NCBI RefSeq assembly: GCF_013408535.1
Contig: NZ_JACBZA010000001.1
Location: 4,610,850 to 4,674,849 of the forward strand
Direction of reading: 5' to 3'
Source: Actinopolymorpha cephalotaxi
GTDB lineage: Bacteria; Actinomycetota; Actinomycetes; Propionibacteriales; Actinopolymorphaceae
DNA: 64,000 nt
This document shows positions 27,367 through 36,081 of the stretch, in pieces (the stretch's first letter is position 1; every line of letters starts with the position of its first letter). The position numbers were made by a program, and so were the translations under genes. The notes under the pieces were generated by a model, which saw only the letters and a program-made list of their open reading frames with translations, did no database searches and had not been told where the DNA came from.

Positions 27367-27828
27367 ATGCCGAAACACGTGGTCGCGCGGGTGGACGACA
27401 TACCGCCGGGGCAGCGGAAGATCGTCACCGTCGCCGGGCGGTCGGTCGGCGTCTTCAACGTGGGCGGGGAGTTCTTCGCGATCCGCAACCAGTGCCCGCA
27501 CGAGGGCGGTCCGCTGTGCGAGGGTGTCGTGTCCGGGTTGGTGAGCTCGAAGATCCCCGGAGAGTACGACTACGTCCGGCGCGGTGAGATCGTGCGATGT
27601 CCCTGGCACCAGTGGGAGTTCGACCTCAGGTCCGGATGGTCGTGGTTCGACCCGGCGAGGACCAGGGTGCAGACGTACGAGACCACGATCGAGAGCTCGA
27701 CCGATACCGAGCGGAGCACCAGTGCGGGGGACGCCGATCTGGACGCGGCCGGCTACCGGAAGGGACCGTACGAGGCCGAGACGTACCGCGTCGAGGTCGA
27801 CCACCGGCTGGTGGTCCTGCACCTCTGA
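27367..27828 (+). CDS. Rieske [2Fe-2S] protein
   Basis: 153 residues. The cluster ligands are C43-x-H45 and C78-x2-H81 (RCPWHQWEF). The spacing between the two ligand pairs (32 residues) is longer than the usual 15-20 and holds an insertion SGLVSSKIPGEYDYVRRG; a similar insertion is known in Rieske proteins paired with amidohydrolases. After the cluster there is a polar C-terminal region. It may deliver electrons to an oxygenase or act as a structural subunit; no oxygenase is present in the window. It is the last gene of the three-gene unit and converges with the Opp operon. Confidence 0.85.
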   Translation: MPKHVVARVDDIPPGQRKIVTVAGRSVGVFNVGGEFFAIRNQCPHEGGPLCEGVVSGLVSSKIPGEYDYVRRGEIVRCPWHQWEFDLRSGWSWFDPARTRVQTYETTIESSTDTERSTSAGDADLDAAGYRKGPYEAETYRVEVDHRLVVLHL

Positions 27829-27850
27829 AGCTCGTCCCGGTCCGCGACGG

Positions 27851-28906
27851 TCAGCGCGACTCCCCCGCGTGCTCGGAGGCGACCCCGGCCAGGCGCAGCG
27901 CCTCGGAGTGGTGGCAGGCCGCCAGGTGGTCTCCGGCGACCGTACGCAGGGCAGGCGCCTCGGCCACGCAGCGTTCCTGGTCGGCGTACCGGCATCGGGT
28001 GTGGAAGTAGCACCCGTCCGGTGGGTTCGCCGAGTCCGGGAAGTTGTCCGCCAGCCGCACCCGTCGTCCGGTGCCGCGCAACCGCGGATCGGGCCGGGGC
28101 ACCGCGGACAGCAGCGCCTCGGTGTAGGGGTGCTCGGGCCTGCGATAGAGCTGGTCGGTGTCGGCGAGCTCGACGATCCTGCCGAGATACATCACGGCGA
28201 CGCGGTTGCAGATGCTCTCCACCACCGACATGTCGTGGGAGATGAACAGGTACGTCAGGTTGAGGTCGTCCTGCAGATCCCTGAGCAGGTTGAGGATCTG
28301 CGCCTGGACGGAGACGTCCAGGGCGGAGACCGCCTCGTCGGCGATGACAAGCTCCGGTTGCAGGATGAGTGCGCGGGCGATGTTGACTCGCTGCCGCTCT
28401 CCCCCGGAGAACGCGTGCGGATAGCGGCGCATGTGCCCCGGTGAAAGTCCCACCTTGGCGAGGATCTCCGCGACCCGGTCCTCCACCTCCGAACCACGTG
28501 CCAGGCCGTTGGCGACCAGCGGGTCACCGACGATCTGCAGGATCGTCATCCGGGGGTTCAGCGAGGAGAACGGATCCTGGAACACGACCCGGATCCGCTG
28601 CTGGTAGGGGCGCAACTCCCGGTTGCCCAGTGCGGCCAGGTCAACCGTGCCGCCACCCTCGGTGCGGTAGTGCAGCTGCCCGGCGGTGGGCTGCACACTG
28701 CGGACGATGCACCGGCCGAGGGTCGTCTTGCCACAGCCGGACTCACCGACCAGTCCGAGCACCTCGCCGGGGCGGATGGTGAAGTTGACGTCGTTGACGG
28801 CGTGCACGTGACCCCTCGTACGAGCGAACAACCCTCGTCCCCGGATGGGGAAATGCATCCGGAGGTTCTCCACCCGCAGCAGCGGCTCCTGTGGCGCAGA
28901 GGTCAT
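27851..28906 (-). CDS. Oligopeptide/dipeptide-type ABC transporter ATPase (OppF-like)
   Basis: 351 residues from ATG 28906. Walker A is GESGCGKTT, signature FSGGERQR, Walker [13 protein letters not shown] (Ala where ABC ATPases usually have Pro), H-loop ISHDMS. The C-terminal oligo_HPY region ([11 protein letters not shown] and a C-x6-C-type pair around CYFHTRCRY and ERC) is the hallmark of Opp/Dpp ATPases, and its cysteines may bind an Fe-S cluster. The start overlaps the upstream gene stop (ATGA). It is the last gene of the five-gene transporter operon. Confidence 0.9.
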   Translation of the reverse strand: MTSAPQEPLLRVENLRMHFPIRGRGLFARTRGHVHAVNDVNFTIRPGEVLGLVGESGCGKTTLGRCIVRSVQPTAGQLHYRTEGGGTVDLAALGNRELRPYQQRIRVVFQDPFSSLNPRMTILQIVGDPLVANGLARGSEVEDRVAEILAKVGLSPGHMRRYPHAFSGGERQRVNIARALILQPELVIADEAVSALDVSVQAQILNLLRDLQDDLNLTYLFISHDMSVVESICNRVAVMYLGRIVELADTDQLYRRPEHPYTEALLSAVPRPDPRLRGTGRRVRLADNFPDSANPPDGCYFHTRCRYADQERCVAEAPALRTVAGDHLAACHHSEALRLAGVASEHAGESR

Positions 28907-29943
28907 CGAGGCTCCTCTCCGAACTCCTGAACGCCGGGGGCCTGGCCGGCCATCACGTCCGGGTCGTGGCGTACGCATCGGACCCGCCGGGCACCTTCGA
29001 GCTCCACCACCGGAGGATCGACCGTCTCGCACAGTCCCGGCACGGCGTAGTCGCAGCGCGGGTGGAAGGGACAGCCACCCGGCCGGTCGAGTGGGTGTGG
29101 GACCTGTCCGCGGATGGAGTTCAGCGGCTGGCGGGCACCCCGGCCCATGGTGGGTATGGAGGCGAGAAGCGCCTTGGTGTACGGGTGTTTCGGGTCGTGG
29201 AAGATGTCGTCGACACCGCCCTGCTCGACGACCGTTCCGAGATACATCACGACCACCTCGTCCGCGATCTCGGCGACCACCCCGAGGTCGTGGGTGATGA
29301 ACATCATCGACATTCCGGTGTCGGACTGGATGTCGACCAGCAGGTCGATGATCCGGGCCTGGGTGGTGACGTCGAGCGCGGTGGTGGGTTCGTCCGCGAT
29401 CAGCAGACTCGGCTCGCAGGACAGGGCCATGGCGATCATCACCCGCTGGCACATGCCGCCGGACAGCTGGAACGCGAAGCTGTTCATGGTCTGTGCCGGC
29501 CGCGGGATACCGACCCGCTCCAGCAACTGGATCCCACGCCTCCGCGCCTCGTCCCGGGTCATCGTCCGATGCGCGAGGATCGCCTCGGTCAGCTGGTTCG
29601 CGATCGTGTACGCCGGTGAGAGCGACGCCATCGGTTCCTGGAACACCATCGCGATCTGGCCGCCCCGCACCTGCCGCATGCGTTCGCCGTGGGAGTCCAG
29701 GGCCGCGAGGTCGGTGCCCTCCTTCCACCAGATGTGGCCGTCGACGATCCGCCCCGGCGGGTCGATCAGGCCCAGGATGGAGCGGGCGGTGATGCTCTTC
29801 CCACAGCCCGACTCCCCGACCACGCAGACCGTTCGTCCGGCCGGCAGGCTCAGGTTGACACCATCGACGGCTCGTACCACACCCTCGTCGGTGAAGAAGT
29901 GCGTCCTGAGTCCCTCGACGGTCAGCAGTGCGTCGGGCGCCAT
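28903..29943 (-). CDS. Oligopeptide/dipeptide-type ABC transporter ATPase (OppD-like)
   Basis: 346 residues from ATG 29943, preceded by AGGAG. Walker A is GESGCGKSI, signature LSGGMCQR, Walker B LLIADEPTTALD, H-loop ITHDLG, with the Opp-type C-terminal cysteine motif (CPFHPRCDYAVPGLC). It partners with OppF to power import. It is 10 bp downstream of the OppC-like permease. Confidence 0.9.
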   Translation of the reverse strand: MAPDALLTVEGLRTHFFTDEGVVRAVDGVNLSLPAGRTVCVVGESGCGKSITARSILGLIDPPGRIVDGHIWWKEGTDLAALDSHGERMRQVRGGQIAMVFQEPMASLSPAYTIANQLTEAILAHRTMTRDEARRRGIQLLERVGIPRPAQTMNSFAFQLSGGMCQRVMIAMALSCEPSLLIADEPTTALDVTTQARIIDLLVDIQSDTGMSMMFITHDLGVVAEIADEVVVMYLGTVVEQGGVDDIFHDPKHPYTKALLASIPTMGRGARQPLNSIRGQVPHPLDRPGGCPFHPRCDYAVPGLCETVDPPVVELEGARRVRCVRHDPDVMAGQAPGVQEFGEEPR

Positions 29944-29953
29944 CGGGTTTCTC

Positions 29954-31084
29954 CTACTGTCGGTAGGGATCTGCCGCGTCACGCAGGCCGTCCCCGACGA
30001 AGTTGAGTGAAAGTACGGCGAGGACCACGGCCAGGCCCGGCACCATCAACCACGGCGCGGTGGCAACCACCTGCACGTCCTGCGCGGCCTGCAGCAGCAC
30101 GCCCCAGCTGACGACCGGAGCCTGCAAACCCAGTCCCAGGAAGGACAGCGCGGTCTCGGCCAGGATCATGCCCGGGATCGACAGGGTGAGCGAGGCGATC
30201 AGGTGGCTGGTGAACAACGGGAGCATGTGCCGCAGGATCATCCTCGCCGGGCGGTTGCCGTCCAGCCTGGCCGAGCTGATGAAGTCCTCCATCCGCAGCG
30301 AGACGAAGCGACCCCGGGTGACCCGGGCGAGGTCGGTCCAGGCGAAGGTCGCCAGGATCACCGTGATCGCGAAGTAGCGTCGCAGTGGTCCCCAGGCGCT
30401 CGGGACCGCGGCGGCGAGCCCGAGCCACAGGGGCAGGGTGGGTACGGACATGAAGAACTCGACCGCACGCTGGATCAGGGTGTCCGTCCGGCCGCCCAGG
30501 TAGCCGGAGATCCCGCCGAGCACCACGCCCAGCACGAACGCCATGGTGACGCCGATCAGGCCGATCGTCATCGAGACCCGGGTGCCGTAGACCAGTCGGG
30601 AGAACAGATCGCGCCCACTCTGGTCCGAGCCGAGGAGATACATCGGCTCACGGTCGTCCACCGGTCCGATGAGGTGCGTCCGGCTCGGGATCAGCCCCCA
30701 CAGCCGATACTCCTCCCCGCGGTCGAACAACCGCACCTCGACCTTCTTCGACGGATCGACCCGGTAGACGCGGGCGAGGGTGTCCGGATCCCTGCCCGCG
30801 ACATAGCCGTTCACGTACAGCCCGAACTCCCACCCACCGTGGCTGGTGTCGATGACGTGCAGGCGCTGTGGCGGCGCGTAGGGGTGGCCCTGGTCGAACT
30901 TCGCCACCGAGAACGGCGCCAGGAACTCCGCGAAGGCCGCCACCAGGTAGAGCAGGAGCGTGACCACCGCCCCGATCATGGCCAGCCGGTGCTTCCGGAA
31001 CGCCCGCCACACCAGCCGGGACTGGCTCGCCGAACCGCGCGGCTGTGCCCGTTCCCGCGGCGGGTCCTCCGGCAGTGTGGTCAT
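29954..31084 (-). CDS. Oligopeptide/dipeptide-type ABC permease (OppC-like)
   Basis: 376 residues from ATG 31084, with GAGGAG seven bases upstream. There is an N-terminal OppC_N helix (about 38-60), a long extracytoplasmic insert (about 65-150), then five helices with the EAA-type loop around ARLDGNRPARMILRHMLP that docks to the ATPases. The insert is longer than in typical OppC, as seen in members of the family associated with large substrate-binding proteins and glycans. Confidence 0.88.
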   Translation of the reverse strand: MTTLPEDPPRERAQPRGSASQSRLVWRAFRKHRLAMIGAVVTLLLYLVAAFAEFLAPFSVAKFDQGHPYAPPQRLHVIDTSHGGWEFGLYVNGYVAGRDPDTLARVYRVDPSKKVEVRLFDRGEEYRLWGLIPSRTHLIGPVDDREPMYLLGSDQSGRDLFSRLVYGTRVSMTIGLIGVTMAFVLGVVLGGISGYLGGRTDTLIQRAVEFFMSVPTLPLWLGLAAAVPSAWGPLRRYFAITVILATFAWTDLARVTRGRFVSLRMEDFISSARLDGNRPARMILRHMLPLFTSHLIASLTLSIPGMILAETALSFLGLGLQAPVVSWGVLLQAAQDVQVVATAPWLMVPGLAVVLAVLSLNFVGDGLRDAADPYRQ

Positions 31085-31095
31085 GGTCGCTCTCC

Positions 31096-32088
31096 TCACC
31101 GATCGCCCAGTCGTACGCGCGGATCCAGCCAGGCAAGGGCGATGTCGGACAGCAGCGTGCCGATGACGGTGAGGACGCTGACGATGAGGATGAGCGACCC
31201 GGCGAGGTACATGTCCTGGCTGAGCAGCGCGCTCAGCAGCAACGGCCCCGTGGTGGGCAGCGACAGGACCTGCGCGACGATGACCTCACCGGACACCAGC
31301 AGCGGCAGGATCCACCCGATGGTCGAGACGAACGGGTTCATCGCGATCCGCAACGGATACTTCACCACGATCTTGCGTTCGCGGATGCCGCGAGCCCGGG
31401 CGGCCACGACGTAGGGCTTGCGCAACTCGTCCAGCAGGTTGTTCCGCAGGATCCGGATCAGCCCCGCGGTGCCGGCCGTACCCAGCACCACCACCGGCAC
31501 CCACAGGTGCCCCAGCAGGTCGACCACCTTGCCGAGGTTCCACCGCGCGTCGGCGAACGTCGGGGAGAACAACCCGCCCACGCTCAGGCCGAAGTAGCGG
31601 TAGCCGAGATACATGAGGACCAGGGCGATCAGGAAGTTCGGCACCGCCAGGCCGAGGAAGCCGATCGTGGTGAAGAGATAGTCGCCGAGGGAGTACTGCC
31701 GTACGGCGGAGTAGAGGCCGACCGGGAAGGCGATCACCCAGGTGAACACCAGCGTCGTCAGCGCCATCACGATGGTGAGCGGCAGCCGCTGCGCGAGCAG
31801 GTCCGCCACCGGACGGTTGTACTGGAACGACTGGCCGAAGTCCAGATGCAGGCCGATGGCGGAGATCCACTTGAGGTACTGCACGTAGAGAGGCTGTCCC
31901 AGCCCGTACCGGTGTTCGAGCGTCGCGAGCTGACCCGCGTCGACCTGCACACCCTGCGCCCGCATCTGCGCGACCAGCGTCGTCAGGTAGTCACCCGGCG
32001 GCAGGGAGATGATCGCGAACGTCACCACCGAGATCAGGAACACCGTGGGGACCATGTAGAGCACACGGCGCAGTACGAAGGTGAGCAT
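31096..32088 (-). CDS. Oligopeptide/dipeptide-type ABC permease (OppB-like)
   Basis: 330 residues from ATG 32088, which overlaps the binding-protein stop by one base (TGATG). An N-terminal membrane helix (MLTFVLRRVLYMVP) is followed by five more; the EAA-type loop is around ARARGIRERKIVVKYPLRIAMNP. It forms the channel with OppC. The frame is open far upstream inside the binding-protein gene, but that part is not this protein. Confidence 0.9.
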   Translation of the reverse strand: MLTFVLRRVLYMVPTVFLISVVTFAIISLPPGDYLTTLVAQMRAQGVQVDAGQLATLEHRYGLGQPLYVQYLKWISAIGLHLDFGQSFQYNRPVADLLAQRLPLTIVMALTTLVFTWVIAFPVGLYSAVRQYSLGDYLFTTIGFLGLAVPNFLIALVLMYLGYRYFGLSVGGLFSPTFADARWNLGKVVDLLGHLWVPVVVLGTAGTAGLIRILRNNLLDELRKPYVVAARARGIRERKIVVKYPLRIAMNPFVSTIGWILPLLVSGEVIVAQVLSLPTTGPLLLSALLSQDMYLAGSLILIVSVLTVIGTLLSDIALAWLDPRVRLGDR

Positions 32089-34055
32089 CACTCCCCTTCC
32101 AGGTAGTACTGGCTGATGTTCGTCACCGCCGGGTACGGGCACTTGAAGGCGAGCCACATCCTGTTGTCCCCGGGCACGTTGTGGATGCGGTCGCTGACGA
32201 TCGCGTAGGACTCGGCAGGGCGGCTGATCCCCATCGTCCAGAACTCGTCCCGCGCGATCTCGATGATCTCCTTGATGCCGGCGTACTGCGTGTCGACGTC
32301 GCTGGTGCCCACCACCTTCTGGCGGTAGAGCGCGGCCTGCCGGCGCATCGCCTCGGGCGGCTCCTCCTTCGGGGTTCCGCCCTCGTACCACCTCGACCAC
32401 AGGGGCGCGTACGACGAACCTCCGGTGGCGAACAGCCAGCGCGGGTCGGTGAGCATGTCGACGTAACCGATCTCGCCGACGTCGAGGGTGCAGTCGTACT
32501 TGTTGGCGTCCATGCGGGTGCCCACGAGCTCGGGGCTCGCGGTGTCGATGCGCAGCTCGACGCCGACCTTCGCCCAGGTCCCCTTGACGAACTCCATCGC
32601 GTCGATCATCACCGGGTAACGGCTTTGGATCAGCACGCTGACGACGATCGGTTTGCCGTCCGCGCCGAGCCGCCGGCCTCTCGCGTCGGTACGGGTGTAA
32701 CCGGCCTTCTCCAGATGCTGCCGGGCCAGCTTCAGGTCGTACACGGTGTACTGCGTGCCCATGTCGTCGGACTTGTAGAACGACACCTCGGGCCTGGGCG
32801 CGGTCTGCCACGGCACGCCCTGCCCCAGGAACACCAGGTCGATGATCTGCGGCCGGTTGATGGCGTGGGACAGGCCGATGCGGAAGTCCTTGTTCTGGAA
32901 CATCCTTCGCTTGTTCGGATCCTCGTGGGTGAGGTTGAGGCAGATGCCGATGGTGTTGTGGGTGGGGTCCTTCACCTTGACCAGCTTGTAGCCGCCGTTC
33001 TTCTGGCCCCGGGCCAGGACGGGACGGTTCTTCGGCGTGGTCACCTCCGCCCGCATGTACAGGTCGACGTCGCCGTTGGCCGCCTGGAGGATGAGCGGCC
33101 CCTGCTCCTGGAAGAACGTGAACACGACCTTGTCGATGTAGGGAAGCTGGCTGCCGTCGGGATCGACCTTGAAGTAGTAGGGGTTTCGCTCCCACACCTG
33201 GCGGTCGCCGTCTCCGTGCGGGTTCTTCGGCACCCATCCGGTGAGCACCGGCAGGTCGACGTTGTTGAGCTCGTCGATCTTCTCCAGGAACGTCTGCGCC
33301 CAGTCCTTGCCCAGGTTGGGATTGGAGTCCTTGTGGAACTGCTCGAGGTAGTGCCGTGGAAGCAGCCGGAACGGCGGGCCGTGAATGGCGAGGTTCTGCA
33401 GGAAGAGCGCGTTGGGCTCGGGAAACCTGAACGTCACCGTGTGGTCGTCCTGCTTCTCCACCACCAGCGGCTTGCCGTTGATCTGCAGAGTGGACGGGAG
33501 GACCGGCGTGATCTCCTTGTTCAGGTAGATCTTCTCGTACCAGAAGAGCAGGTCGTCGGCGGTGAAGAGTTTGCCGTCTGACCACTTCATGCCCGCACGA
33601 AGCTTGAAGACGTACTCCCGTCCGTCGCCCCTGATCTCGTACGACTCGGCGACGTTCGGGATGATCTTTCTCCAGGTCGGGTCCCACGAGATCAGATGGT
33701 CGTGGCACACGGTCATCCACAACCAGCTCGGGTCCGTGCTGGCCTCGACCGTGCGCCAGGTGCCGCCGTAGACCCCGGCGCGCTCCAGCGGCTGGATCAC
33801 TCGCGGGTTGGCCGGCAGTCGTTTCGCCACCGGGGGCAGGCTTCCCGCCTTCACCCGCGCCGCCAGCATCGGCGCCTCCTTGCCCTTGGCGGTGGTCGCT
33901 CCCGCCCTGCCACCGGACCTGGACCGGTCGGCGCTTTCGGGATCCATGGAGAACGCGCTGCAGGCGGGGAGCAGGCTGGTGCCGGCCAGCGCCGCGCCCA
34001 GCGCGAGAAAGTCCTTGCGTGAGATGTCGCGTCTCGAACCGAAGTTCCCAGGCAT
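32088..34055 (-). CDS. Extracytoplasmic substrate-binding lipoprotein (SBP_bac_5 family)
   Basis: 655 residues from ATG 34055. A twin-arginine-like signal (SRRDISRKDFLAL) ends in the lipobox LLPAC, so the mature protein is membrane-tethered. SBP_bac_5 features are present (LRAGMKWSDGKLFTADDLLFWY and HAINRPQIIDLVF). At 655 residues it is about 100 longer than classical OppA/DppA, as for members binding oligosaccharides or large peptides. It heads the transporter operon. With a probable glycosidase under the same candidate operator, a carbohydrate-derived ligand is a reasonable inference. Confidence 0.9.
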   Translation of the reverse strand: MPGNFGSRRDISRKDFLALGAALAGTSLLPACSAFSMDPESADRSRSGGRAGATTAKGKEAPMLAARVKAGSLPPVAKRLPANPRVIQPLERAGVYGGTWRTVEASTDPSWLWMTVCHDHLISWDPTWRKIIPNVAESYEIRGDGREYVFKLRAGMKWSDGKLFTADDLLFWYEKIYLNKEITPVLPSTLQINGKPLVVEKQDDHTVTFRFPEPNALFLQNLAIHGPPFRLLPRHYLEQFHKDSNPNLGKDWAQTFLEKIDELNNVDLPVLTGWVPKNPHGDGDRQVWERNPYYFKVDPDGSQLPYIDKVVFTFFQEQGPLILQAANGDVDLYMRAEVTTPKNRPVLARGQKNGGYKLVKVKDPTHNTIGICLNLTHEDPNKRRMFQNKDFRIGLSHAINRPQIIDLVFLGQGVPWQTAPRPEVSFYKSDDMGTQYTVYDLKLARQHLEKAGYTRTDARGRRLGADGKPIVVSVLIQSRYPVMIDAMEFVKGTWAKVGVELRIDTASPELVGTRMDANKYDCTLDVGEIGYVDMLTDPRWLFATGGSSYAPLWSRWYEGGTPKEEPPEAMRRQAALYRQKVVGTSDVDTQYAGIKEIIEIARDEFWTMGISRPAESYAIVSDRIHNVPGDNRMWLAFKCPYPAVTNISQYYLEGE

Positions 34056-34085
34056 CAACCAGACCCCCTTCGGGAGTCGCGTTGC

Positions 34086-34111
34086 GTGGAATACAGAATC
34101 CACATGGTGGA
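34086..34111. promoter_or_regulatory. Candidate IclR operator between transporter operon and iclR-type gene
   Basis: GTGGA-N8-TCCAC at 34086-34103 overlaps TCCAC-ATG-GTGGA at 34099-34111, giving three alternating half-sites about 30-55 bp upstream of the binding-protein start. A similar element, GTAGAACGCGAATTCCAC, is at 38808-38825 in front of the glycosidase gene (12 of 18 positions identical to the first element). Confidence 0.5.
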
Positions 34112-34251
34112 ACTACTGGTAGCGCAGACGTTACGAGGCGTGCCGCGGGGCGTCAACGAGATACTGAGGCCTCCGGTGACCGGATACGGGCACCGGTGAC
34201 ATCGGCCGACACCACGGGGTGAGGCCTGTCCACCATGCGGAGGTACCACTG

Positions 34252-35028
34252 ATGACAGGGGCAACTGGTCGGCGAACCGGTGGCGTGCAGTCGGTCGAGC
34301 GGTCGCTGGAGTTGCTCGAACTCCTCGCCGACGCGGGAGGAGACGTCACCCTGAGCCAGCTCGCCAGCTCCTCCGGACTGCCGGCGCCGACGATCCACCG
34401 CCTGCTGCGGACTCTCGCCTCCGGCGGGTACGTACGCCAGGAGGAGTCCCGACGGTACGCCCTCGGGCCACGGCTGATCCGGCTCGGCGAGGCCGCCAAC
34501 CGGATGCTCGGAACCTGGGCCGGACCACACCTGCGGAGTCTGACGAAAGCCCTCGGCGAGACCGCCAACCTCGCACTGCTCGACGGTGACGAGGCGGTGT
34601 ACGTCGCGCAGGTGCAGTCCCAGCACGCGATGCGGATCTTCACCGAGGTGGGGCGGCACGTCTCGCTGCACTCCACCGGCGTGGGCAAGGCGCTGTTGGC
34701 ACTGAAGAGCGACGAGGAGGTCAGAGCCATCCTGGACCGCACCGGCATGCCTGCCCGGACACCGCGCACCATCACCCGGCGGCGGAGGTTCTTCGAGGAG
34801 CTCGGCTCCATCCGCGCGCGTGGGTACGCGATCGACGACGGCGAGCAGGAGGTCGGGGTGCGCTGCGTCGCCCTGACCGTGCCCGGAACCCCCACACCCA
34901 CAGCGCTTTCGGTGTCGGGGCCCGAGGCACGCATCACCGACGACGTGGTGGCCAACGCCGTACCCATGCTGCGACAGGCGGCGACCGAGCTCGCGGCCGA
35001 GCTCAGCTACCAGGAACGGGAGAGCTGA
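34252..35028 (+). CDS. IclR-family transcriptional regulator
   Basis: 258 residues from ATG 34252, with GGAGGT seven bases upstream. An N-terminal winged helix (VQSVERSLELLELLADAGGDVTLSQL, LPAPTIHRLLRTL) is followed by the IclR effector domain (HSTGVGKALLAL, ARGYAIDDGEQEVGVRCVA). It is divergent from the transporter operon and overlaps the convergent beta-propeller gene by 26 bp at the 3' end. It is the likely regulator of both. Confidence 0.9.
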   Translation: MTGATGRRTGGVQSVERSLELLELLADAGGDVTLSQLASSSGLPAPTIHRLLRTLASGGYVRQEESRRYALGPRLIRLGEAANRMLGTWAGPHLRSLTKALGETANLALLDGDEAVYVAQVQSQHAMRIFTEVGRHVSLHSTGVGKALLALKSDEEVRAILDRTGMPARTPRTITRRRRFFEELGSIRARGYAIDDGEQEVGVRCVALTVPGTPTPTALSVSGPEARITDDVVANAVPMLRQAATELAAELSYQERES

Positions 35029-36076
35029 GCAGCTTCCCCGCGTTGTCGCGGGCTCGGTCTGCCGGGGTCTCCCACTGGCTCGCTTCCTGGGAACGTTCCC
35101 ATGCCTGCAGGTCCAGCAGTCCGAGCCCACGGCCGTAACCCGCCTCGTCCGAGCGCAGCGCCACCATGTAGGCCAGCCAGCGACCGTCCGGGCTGACGTT
35201 GGAGTTCGTCGCCTTCCAGGTGTGGTCCGCGGGCATCGACGTCATCCGGACGCGTTGCTGCGAACCGTCAAGCTTGAGTTTCCACAGGTCTCGCGGCGGA
35301 TACAGCGGCCATTCGGTGTCGCACGAGGACTCCAGGCAGATGTGGTCGCGGTCGGGGAAGATCCCTTCACACTCGTTGTGGACCATGGCCTCCTCGATGT
35401 AGGTCGTGACCTCCCCGGTGTCCACGCGGGCGCCCTTCACCACACAGCGGGGATGGGGAGGCTCCGCACCCGCGACGTACTCCGCGAACACCACTTCGCT
35501 GTCGTCGCGGCGGAAGTCCTGGGGCTCCGGGCGGAGCCGGCCTCGGGTGCGGTAGAAGACCGTGTCCCGGCCGAGCACGGGACCGTCGTCGCCGTAGGCG
35601 ATCTCGGTGACGTGACACTCGTACGCGTCGGCCGCCAGCCGGTCCGGGTCGTTGCGGCCGCCGACGGCGTAGGTGATCAGCGGGGTCCCGGCCGACACAC
35701 CACACCCTTCGAAGATGCGCCGGCCGAGCGGCTTCGGTGGCCGGTGGGCGTTCTTGTCCAGCACCCACAGCTCCGACTCCACATGCCGGCTGGTGTCGCG
35801 ATCCTTGAACGTACGTGGGCCGATCAGCAGATAGTCGCCGTTGGACAGGACCAGCACCCGCAGGAAGGAGTGATGCCCGCCCAGCCCCTGGGTGAGGTTG
35901 CGGACCTTGCCCGTCTCGACGTCCAGCTCGCAGACGTCGCCGTAGTTCGTCTCGACGAACGCGATCCGGGTCCCGTCCGCGGACCAGTACGGCCGCTCGC
36001 CGTAGTCCGACAACTTGCTGTGAAACGGTGGTGGGTCGTCCAGGACGTGCGGCACGTCCGCTCGCTCGTTGGGCAT
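35003..36076 (-). CDS. Beta-propeller protein (TolB / oligogalacturonate-lyase-like)
   Basis: 357 residues from ATG 36076 (AGGAG nine bases upstream; a GTG at 36085 is also possible). Repeated blades of the type PYWSADGTRIAFVET and NVSPDGRWLAYMV, with ELDVETGKVRNLTQG between them, indicate a WD40-like or TolB propeller. Overall length and the HHSFLR and HNECEG segments recall PL22 oligogalacturonate lyases, but the metal-site histidines cannot be confirmed. There is no signal peptide. It is the second gene after the probable glycosidase, 5 bp apart. Confidence 0.65.
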   Translation of the reverse strand: MPNERADVPHVLDDPPPFHSKLSDYGERPYWSADGTRIAFVETNYGDVCELDVETGKVRNLTQGLGGHHSFLRVLVLSNGDYLLIGPRTFKDRDTSRHVESELWVLDKNAHRPPKPLGRRIFEGCGVSAGTPLITYAVGGRNDPDRLAADAYECHVTEIAYGDDGPVLGRDTVFYRTRGRLRPEPQDFRRDDSEVVFAEYVAGAEPPHPRCVVKGARVDTGEVTTYIEEAMVHNECEGIFPDRDHICLESSCDTEWPLYPPRDLWKLKLDGSQQRVRMTSMPADHTWKATNSNVSPDGRWLAYMVALRSDEAGYGRGLGLLDLQAWERSQEASQWETPADRARDNAGKLLSSPVPGS

Positions 36077-36081
36077 CCGGA

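Noticed and set aside
32089-33720. N-terminal extension of the OppB-like frame
   Set aside because: It lies wholly inside the binding-protein gene in another frame and the permease start at 32088 overlaps that gene's stop in the usual TGATG manner.
35003-36076. Firm assignment as PL22 oligogalacturonate lyase
   Set aside because: The propeller pattern fits, but the metal-site histidines could not be confirmed by eye.
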